Of a stretch of DNA of 64,000 nt, positions 57,770-64,000 are shown in pieces (position 1 is the stretch's first letter; each line of letters starts with the position of its first letter). This stretch comes from Globomyces pollinis-pini (lineage: Eukaryota > Chytridiomycota > Chytridiomycetes > Rhizophydiales > Globomycetaceae): positions 1 to 64,000 of the forward strand of contig MU621117.1 of NCBI GenBank assembly GCA_025399215.1, given 5' to 3'. A model generated the notes under the pieces. It worked only from the letters and a program-made list of their open reading frames with translations. It had not been told where the DNA came from and ran no database searches. The position numbers and the translations under genes were made by a program.

Positions 57770-58684
57770 AATGATTGGGAATGATATTGGTCGCTTTGGA
57801 ATGGAGAATTATCTCTATGATATGGTATGATATCATACTACACGAATAGGAAGAGTCTCATCCCAGACATTTGAAATGGAAATCATTGATAAATAATTCT
57901 TTGATTGTTGGACGAGGAACAGGTGAAAGTTGGTGGAGTCAAACTTCAAGTAAAAGAAACAATAGATTGTTAAACTGTTTTAGCTAATCCACATGAACCA
58001 AATTTGAATCTTCAAAATCAGACCCTTGATAAAGAGTCCAACACCAATAATCAATTTATATCTTGCGACTACTTTGGTGGGAATTTCAAGACTCCCTCAA
58101 ACCATCTATGGATGGACTTTAATATTCCAACTGCAATTAAATATCTACCAAGTAATTGGTTAAACCAAATTGTAATTGACTGGTCAACTTGGAGATATCT
58201 CAAACCCCTACAAACTGATTCTGGCAGTCAGATCCAATTGATTAGGTTATGGAGTGATTTGTTGACCACTAAAGGACAATTTATATTTGAACATTCCTTA
58301 TCAAGTTATCGAATAATCCATGAAAAACAGTTGAATGAATATCAAAAGTGTGGGTTGGAAGAGACTTATTGGGAGCATGACAATCCATCACATATCGTAA
58401 TTACTTTCAGTGATATACCAGTACAGCTCTTTGAGTTGGATAAATCAATGTACAAAGGGAAATATCTCAAACAACAGATACGACATATTATACCAGGTGA
58501 GAAAGAGGGCAAAGCACAGAATATAATTCATCAAAAGTTACAAGAAGGTAGTTTAAGGAGAATAGCAGCAGTATATGAAGACCAGTTTAGTTCATATTTC
58601 CAGAGCGTCAGAGTTGTAAGTGAGGGACAGTATAAGATTCCTACGACTGGATTGATTAGACAGTGGATAGAGTTGACCAAATGA
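57770..58684 (+). CDS. Uncharacterised protein, possible Rossmann/methyltransferase-like fold
   Basis: Not recognised. The ATG at 57770 gives MIGNDIGRFGMENYLYDM. A 25-nt intron (57825-57849) and a 34-nt intron (57950-57983) join NNSLIVGRGTGESWWSQ to the large last exon. GRGTG could be a glycine-rich loop, and QIVIDWSTWRYL followed by LWSDLLTTKGQFIFEHS has an alternating strand-helix pattern. The C-terminus is helical (EGSLRRIAAVYEDQFSSYF, then GLIRQWIEL). No signal peptide or membrane span. The start was chosen because only this path gives an ATG in frame. Lies 107 bp after eL39. Confidence 0.6.
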
Positions 58685-58749
58685 ATGAATAAATAATTAA
58701 TCTTGACACCAATCTCGTCCTTTACTTTACATTTGACAATTCCGTTGGT

Positions 58750-58815
58750 ACTTTACCTCACACAATTCCTTACTTTACCTCATACAGTTACTTACTTTAC
58801 CTCACACAGTTCCTT
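58750..58815 (+). repeat. 22-bp tandem repeat, three copies
   Basis: Three consecutive 22-bp units of the form ACTTTACCTCACACAGTTCC plus TT, with two or three mismatches, about 150 bp upstream of the SFC1 start. Confidence 0.8.
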
Positions 58816-58971
58816 CCTTACTTCATCTCTAACTGTCTGTTTCAGTGTGACTGATTTTCGGCATTAATATCACTCTCTTCAATCTCACATGTGAAAAATC
58901 AATGGGGCTTGTGACTCTCATTGTCAGTATAAAAATCCCTTGATATTCTTTTACTATAACTTTGATAGAAA

Positions 58972-60153
58972 ATGTCTGCTACGAAAAAGAAACCTAAAAA
59001 TCTATCTGCTCATTTGATCGCTGGTGGAATTGCTGGTGGTTGTGAAGCATTGACCTGTCATCCTTTAGATACTATAAAAGTTCGTTTGCAACTACGCGGT
59101 GAGCGTACTGTAAGAGCTAAACCTCTATCTACTGTTGCTAATGCCGCTGCTGCTGCTGCCACCAAGGTTTGCGTTTCCTTACCTCTAATTTCTTAGCCTA
59201 AATCTCAAAATTTCATTGCCGTCGGTGTCGGAATTGTACAGAAAGAAGGGTTTCTATCTTTATACAAAGGTTTAGGTGCTGTTTTTACCGGAATCGTTCC
59301 AAAGATGGCTATTCGTTTTTCATCTTTTGAATACTTTCAATCAAAATTGGCTGGACCGGATGGTAAAGTTACTTCTACAGGAACTTTCGTTTGTAAGTTA
59401 TATGCCCAGAATAACTGTTTTCATAGCTGGTTTACTCGCTGGTGCGACCGAGTCTGTTGCAGTAGTCACCCCCATGGATGGTACGTTACAGATGAATTAT
59501 TAAACGCTCTTTAGTTATCAAGATTCGTTTGCAAGCACAAAGACATTCAATGACCGATCCATTAGATATCCCCAAATATCGAAATGCAGCTCATTGTGCA
59601 TATGTGATGATCAAAGAAGAAGGATTTGGATCTTTATATAAAGGTGTAACATTGACAATTATTAGACAAGGTATAATATTATCACATTTCTGATATCAAA
59701 TAGGAACGAACCAAGCCGCTAACTTTACTGTTTATCACTTCTTGAAGGACAAATTGATGAAATATCATGGATCAGAAACTTTACCTTCTTATGAAACTTT
59801 AGTGGTCGGATTTATATCTGGTGCTTGTGGACCACTTTTCAACGCTCCGGTCGATACCATCAAGACCCGTATTCAAAAGAACCCATCCACTGAAAACGGA
59901 TTTACCAGGGCTGTTAATATTTCAAAGAACATTCTACAAAACGAAGGATGGACTGCCTTTTATCGAGGATTGACTCCTCGTGTATTGCGAGTTGCCCCAG
60001 GACAGTCTATCGTGTTTGTGGTAAGATTGATTGTTTATCAAACGTGCTAATCTATAGGTTTATGAACGTGTTTATAAATGGATCAGCGAAATGAATGCTA
60101 AAGTAGACGTTGGTGAAGTTGAAAAAGCTGCTATTATGGTTGATGAACAATAA
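58972..60153 (+). CDS. SFC1: Mitochondrial succinate/fumarate carrier (SFC1-type)
   Basis: Inner-membrane mitochondrial carrier exchanging dicarboxylates. Five introns of about 25-37 nt are removed. Three carrier repeats carry the PxD/ExxK/R signature: CHPLDTIKVRLQL in repeat 1, TPMDVIKIRLQAQ after splicing in repeat 2, NAPVDTIKTRIQKN in repeat 3. Flanking blocks IPKMAIRFSSFEYFQ, RQGTNQAANFTVYHF and TPRVLRVAPGQSIVF match the succinate-fumarate carrier better than the citrate carrier. An Ala-rich insert (VANAAAAAATK) lies in the first matrix loop. The tail VYERVYKWISEMNA ends at TAA 60153. Works with SDHB in organic acid metabolism (inference). Confidence 0.9.
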
Positions 60154-60245
60154 ATAACCTAACATTATACATGAATAGTCTCTTTTTTCTTTTCTTTAGT
60201 AAAATAACGTTATTTAAGCAGTCAGTGTAGAATACTTTTTTCCCA

Positions 60246-62185
60246 ATGTTTTGGTGTCGTTTTGGTTTGTGGAAATCAAAGAGGTTTTGGACCACAAACA
60301 CTTTTAGAGTCGCTAGGCCATTACTGTTGTTAAAGACATGTAATCTGCATACTCGTTTCTCTCTAGCTCTATCATCCTTCCATCGTTCAAATTTGGATGG
60401 TCTGAAAGTGGGTCATTCACAATTGAATCAGTACCATCTTTTATCAATTTCAATACTGCCCATTTCAATCTCTGGGATTATTCAATGGATGCATTCCACT
60501 CTCTTATCCTTGACCAGTTCATTTTTATTTCTCCGTAGATTTATTACACTTGGGACTATTTTTATTCCAATCATCGTCACTTTCCCTATTTGGTATTTCA
60601 TAGAATTCAAAATCAAATCAGGATTGAATCCGAGTCTTTGGTGGGTTCATTGGTACAATTTTTACACATTAACCATCTAGGTTAGTGTGGTCAATTGAAT
60701 TTTCTGGGCCGACATTCACCAAAGTAAATATTCTCCACCACCTAAATCCTAGTTGGGTCAATGGTGTTCTTCACGATCAGACTTATTTCCTCCTGAAGTA
60801 ACACGATGTTTGTGTAAATTACAATCTAATGGAAAACCACATTCATTAAAATATACTGTGAAGCTCATTCAAGAAAGTTTAAATCAACCTATCGAGACGA
60901 TATTCTCTTATTTTGGGGAGAAACCGGTTGGGGTTGGAGCAATTGCTCAAGGTAAAAAGTCAAGGTTAACAATTGTAAGTCTATCACGCGAAGCTGCATG
61001 ACAAGGAACAAACTGATGTCGCAGTAAAGGTCTTGCACCCTGGTGTCAAGGCTATGGTTGAAAATGATTTAAAAATAATGTTAATGGTAGCAACAGCATT
61101 AGAATATATCATACCTGAACTTCATTGGTTAAGTTTACCTGATGAAGTATCCATGTTTTCCAAAATGATGCAACAGCAGCTTGATTTACGAATTGAATCT
61201 GATAACTTGATTACATTTATAGATAACTTTGGCAAATGGAAACAAGTGGGATTTCCACAACCGTTACAGTCAACTATGAATCTCAATTCTCATTCAGATA
61301 TTTTAATCGAAACTTGGATTGATGGTATTCCACTAGATCACTTTTTAAAATGGGGTCCAAGTACTTTTGATAAAAAAATTGCTACCATTGGATTGACAGC
61401 GTTTTTGGTAATTTACTCGCATTTGGTAATTATTTTAGAAAATGCTGATTTTGGATAATCATCTTCATGCGGATTTACATCCTGGTAAAAATGTTTGTTT
61501 AATAGTTAGGAAATATTTTGGTGTCATTCCAAAAAATTGATAAAGATAACTTTAACTCCACTCCAGAATTTGTCTCAAAGAGTATACTAATGGATCTTCA
61601 ACATATTTCAAACCCTAGCGACTGGAAATCATACTTGTTATCATTGGAACATGAATATGAACCTTTTTTGTACTTCATTGATGCTGGTCTCGTTTCAAAT
61701 CTATCATCCACGCATTTCACAAACTTTTTAGACCTGTTTAAAGCGATAACTGAATTTGATGGGCAAATGATTTCAAAACTTATGGTACAACGATCGAAAA
61801 CACCATCAACTGTTCGAGATTTTGCTGGATTCAGTTATTCAATGGGTGCATTTATGAAAAGGATAAAGAAAAATACCCTGGCTTTGGGAGAGATTTATGT
61901 TTCCGAAATTTTACAATTTGTATTCCAAACTGTCCGACAACATCATGTTAAAATTGATGGTGATTTTGCTAACGTTGCGGTAGCGATTTTACTATTGGAA
62001 GGGATTGGAAGGCAGTTGGGTAATTATAACAATGATGCTAATATTGTTTAGAACCGGAAATGGATCTATTGAAAGCCTCAATACCTTTTTTGAAACAAGC
62101 ATTTATGGCTCGAATGGATGGTGATATTTCTTCAACCGAAAGTCATTTTGTAACTCTAATTAGAAGCTATTTACGGTTTGTGTAA
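60246..62185 (+). CDS. ADCK2-like atypical kinase (UbiB/ABC1 family), mitochondrial
   Basis: UbiB-family proteins support coenzyme Q biosynthesis and lipid transport in mitochondria. The N-terminus is basic (MFWCRFGLWKSKRFW), followed by one or two hydrophobic spans (FITLGTIFIPIIVTFPIW). Splicing gives SGPTFTK/LGQWCSSRSDLFP, including the family KxGQ motif. The Ala-rich loop VGVGAIAQ/VYHAKL and VAVKVLHPGVK (ATP lysine) follow. Later come LRIESDNL, HLHADLHPGN and FIDAGL in place of DFG. A last 32-nt intron gives the tail ending YLRFV, TAA 62185. The SGPTFxKLGQW and DAGL forms favour ADCK2. All kinase-like motifs are kept. Confidence 0.88.
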
Positions 62186-62277
62186 ATCTCGATTGAATCA
62201 ATATACTTTATTTATTCGTTAATATTAAACCAAATATTTCAATTTATTATTCAGCGTATAGAAATATGTCGACAAAC

Positions 62278-63972
62278 TTAAGCTGATCGACTCTTTTCAC
62301 GACTTATAAATAATTCCAAAACAATCTCATCTTTATCTTTGATCCTTTCTTTCTTCTTTTTGGCTGCATGCATGGCTCTATCATGCGGACTGTCGTGATA
62401 TCCGAAAGTTGGTCGAGGGATATGAGCGTTGTTGATATGATTATTACTCGATTCGACCAAACTCTCGTGAGAATGGTTTGTATCTGGTATATCAGCCAAA
62501 TGAAACCCTGCTATTTGTCTCGTGTTATTCATATGACCAAACTTTCTTTGATGTTTCTTCTCTGGTGGATCATCAGTGGGTGGGACAGGTGGAACATAGT
62601 CTTTCTGTAATTGATAACCAAAACCTTTTGGACAATAAATAGCTCCTTCTGATAATGTCCTTGTTCTGCCTTTCAAATGATTCAAATCTATTTGGTATTC
62701 AATTTCATCTTTTGGTCCATCGCCATCTTTATGTGTCGCTGGTTTGTTAATGTGCGCTCTACTTGATCGCATATTGTTTTTTTGTTTCTCTGTAGGTGCC
62801 GCATCTAGTTTATGGCATATCAATTCCAAATAGAGATCATTGTATTTATCAGAAAATCTAGCAAAGGTTCCCGCTTCTATCGATTTAATTGAAATAATCC
62901 TTAACTTGCTATCTTGTAACGATATGGACTCCATACCAACTCATCTTTCGTATCATGCTTTAATTTGTTGATCACACCATCCAGGTTTGGCACTTCGAAT
63001 CCTAACCGTTATTCGTTACATAGATACCTATTCCCACTAATGGAGATAGCTGAGAGTTATGTTCAGTAAATGCTACCCCAGTATCTGCATTACTCACTTC
63101 TGTAAAACACAAGCAGCATGTGGAACTCCTCATATCATTTCCTAGCCAATAAAACACTGAATCGGTTAATCCAACAACAAAGTCATCCATATCTACTAAC
63201 CGAAAGCCAGATCCTTTCGTTAAAGCATTTTTAGCTGTCATAGCTGCTCCTGTTTTTCTTAAACTTATTTGAGCTTGTAATTCAGTAGGTTCTGTACTAT
63301 TCTTTGCTTCTTTATCTTTTCCTTTTGCTTGCGCTTTGGAGTTTTTGATTTGAAATAATGACTCATACATTAATACTGTGGCATCTGCCTTTGATGTAGC
63401 AACAGTGAAATAAGCTACTCGAGCAAACCACTACAATGCATTTAACAAAAGAAACTTTACTTGTTTTTGTCCATTCTCGTTTAAATTGTTATCTGGCATC
63501 TCAATCAATCTTATTTGAATGTTGTTTGGATCTTTCATTATTGCCATTTTCACTCCATCAAATGCCATAATGTCCAATACTAACTCGAACCCCTTGGCAA
63601 CCATTCGTTTGATTAATCTGGGCAAAAAATGGACGTAAATGACTAGATATTCATAATCATGTTTTTCAATCATCTGTTTGTTTTCTTTTGTCGTTTCTTT
63701 TAATGGTGCCGTTGCTTCATCATTTTTTGTATCACGATCTTTTTGTTTTTGATATTCTTTGGTGTATTGAGTAAACTAAGTTTAGAGGGGTAAAATTATA
63801 CCTCTAAATCCTCTTCAAAGACCAATTGAACGCGATGTAAGTCTTTGTTACTACCGAACGCGAGTGAAGGATATGATAAGCCCAATACCCTTAAGCTGCT
63901 CTCTCCTTGTCCTTTCATTTCATCTTCATGTTCTTCTTGAAGATTTGTTTTTTTTACATGACTAGATTCCAT
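62278..63972 (-). CDS. VOC (glyoxalase-fold) domain protein with charged C-terminal extension
   Basis: Starts at ATG 63972 (MESSHVKKTNLQEEHED), though the frame is open to the window edge, so the real start could lie outside. Splicing a 26-nt intron (63002-63027) and a 44-nt intron (62877-62920) gives LSPLVGIGI/GFEVPNLDGVINKLKHD and SPYQAGTFARFSDKY, NDLYLELI. This matches the second half of a glyoxalase/dioxygenase module (strand, helix, strand, metal-ligand Glu). An earlier strand set is FELVLDIMAFDGVKMAI and NIQIRLIEMP. Between them is a Lys/Glu-rich insert. The C-terminal 170 residues are disordered, with AAKKKKERIKDKDE. Substrate unknown; the fold assignment is moderate. Confidence 0.5.
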
Positions 63973-64000
63973 TGTTTTTCCAAATGCTTGTCTGGTATTT

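Noticed and set aside
58972..60153. Mitochondrial citrate carrier (CTP1)
   Set aside because: Sequence blocks around all three repeats fit the succinate-fumarate carrier better.

Overview
The window is eukaryotic nuclear DNA, AT-rich and gene-dense: about 40 protein-coding genes in 64 kb on both strands, with many intergenic gaps under 150 bp. Nearly every gene is broken by very short spliceosomal introns, mostly 24 to 35 nt with GT..AG ends, so most coding sequences had to be spliced by hand. The gene set is fungal: KCH-type potassium channel genes, GIT1-like permeases, two-finger GATA factors, calcineurin and pepsin-like surface proteases. It also holds basal-body and axonemal genes (OFD1, the dynein intermediate chain DNAI3/WDR63), so the organism makes flagellated cells. 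The best guess is an early-diverging zoosporic fungus (Cryptomycota/Rozella-like, aphelid or chytrid). The species was not identified. Some starts and splice junctions, notably the FAB1 start, are unresolved.

Layout. 1-5.4 kb: end of an unknown gene, thioredoxin reductase, an RGS protein with FFG motifs, calcineurin A. 5.4-8.5 kb: two aspartic protease genes (A, B). 8.6-12.3 kb: a small unknown protein, a stress-promoter disordered protein and ESCRT-I VPS37. 12.6-17.4 kb: a KCH channel gene and a tandem pair of GATA factors. 17.7-20.9 kb: a CBM21 protein, peptidyl-tRNA hydrolase and succinate dehydrogenase iron-sulfur subunit. 21-25.8 kb: three more aspartic protease family genes (C, D, E; D has lost the first catalytic Asp). 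25.8-32 kb: a disordered protein, a second KCH gene and OFD1. 32-37.6 kb: three tandem GIT1-like permeases. 37.9-47.1 kb: two unknown proteins, a lysine methyltransferase, a PIKfyve/Fab1 kinase without a visible FYVE domain, an SH3-WW-PH-RhoGAP protein and TAF8. 47.2-57 kb: a secreted trefoil protein, a PMR1-type Ca2+/Mn2+ ATPase, DNAI3, a DUF1295 membrane enzyme and a TBC RabGAP. 57.4-64 kb: ribosomal protein eL39, an unknown protein, the SFC1 mitochondrial carrier, an ADCK2-like UbiB kinase and a VOC (glyoxalase-fold) protein.

Themes. (1) Local gene amplification: five aspartic proteases, three GIT1 permeases, two KCH genes, two GATA factors. (2) A cell-surface set: several proteases and the trefoil protein combine a signal peptide with a hydrophobic tail that looks like a GPI signal (inference). 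(3) Calcium and membrane traffic: calcineurin, PMR1, FAB1, VPS37, RhoGAP and RabGAP. (4) Mitochondrial metabolism: SDHB, SFC1 and ADCK2. (5) Flagellum: OFD1 and DNAI3. No tRNA, rRNA, transposon or CRISPR array was seen.
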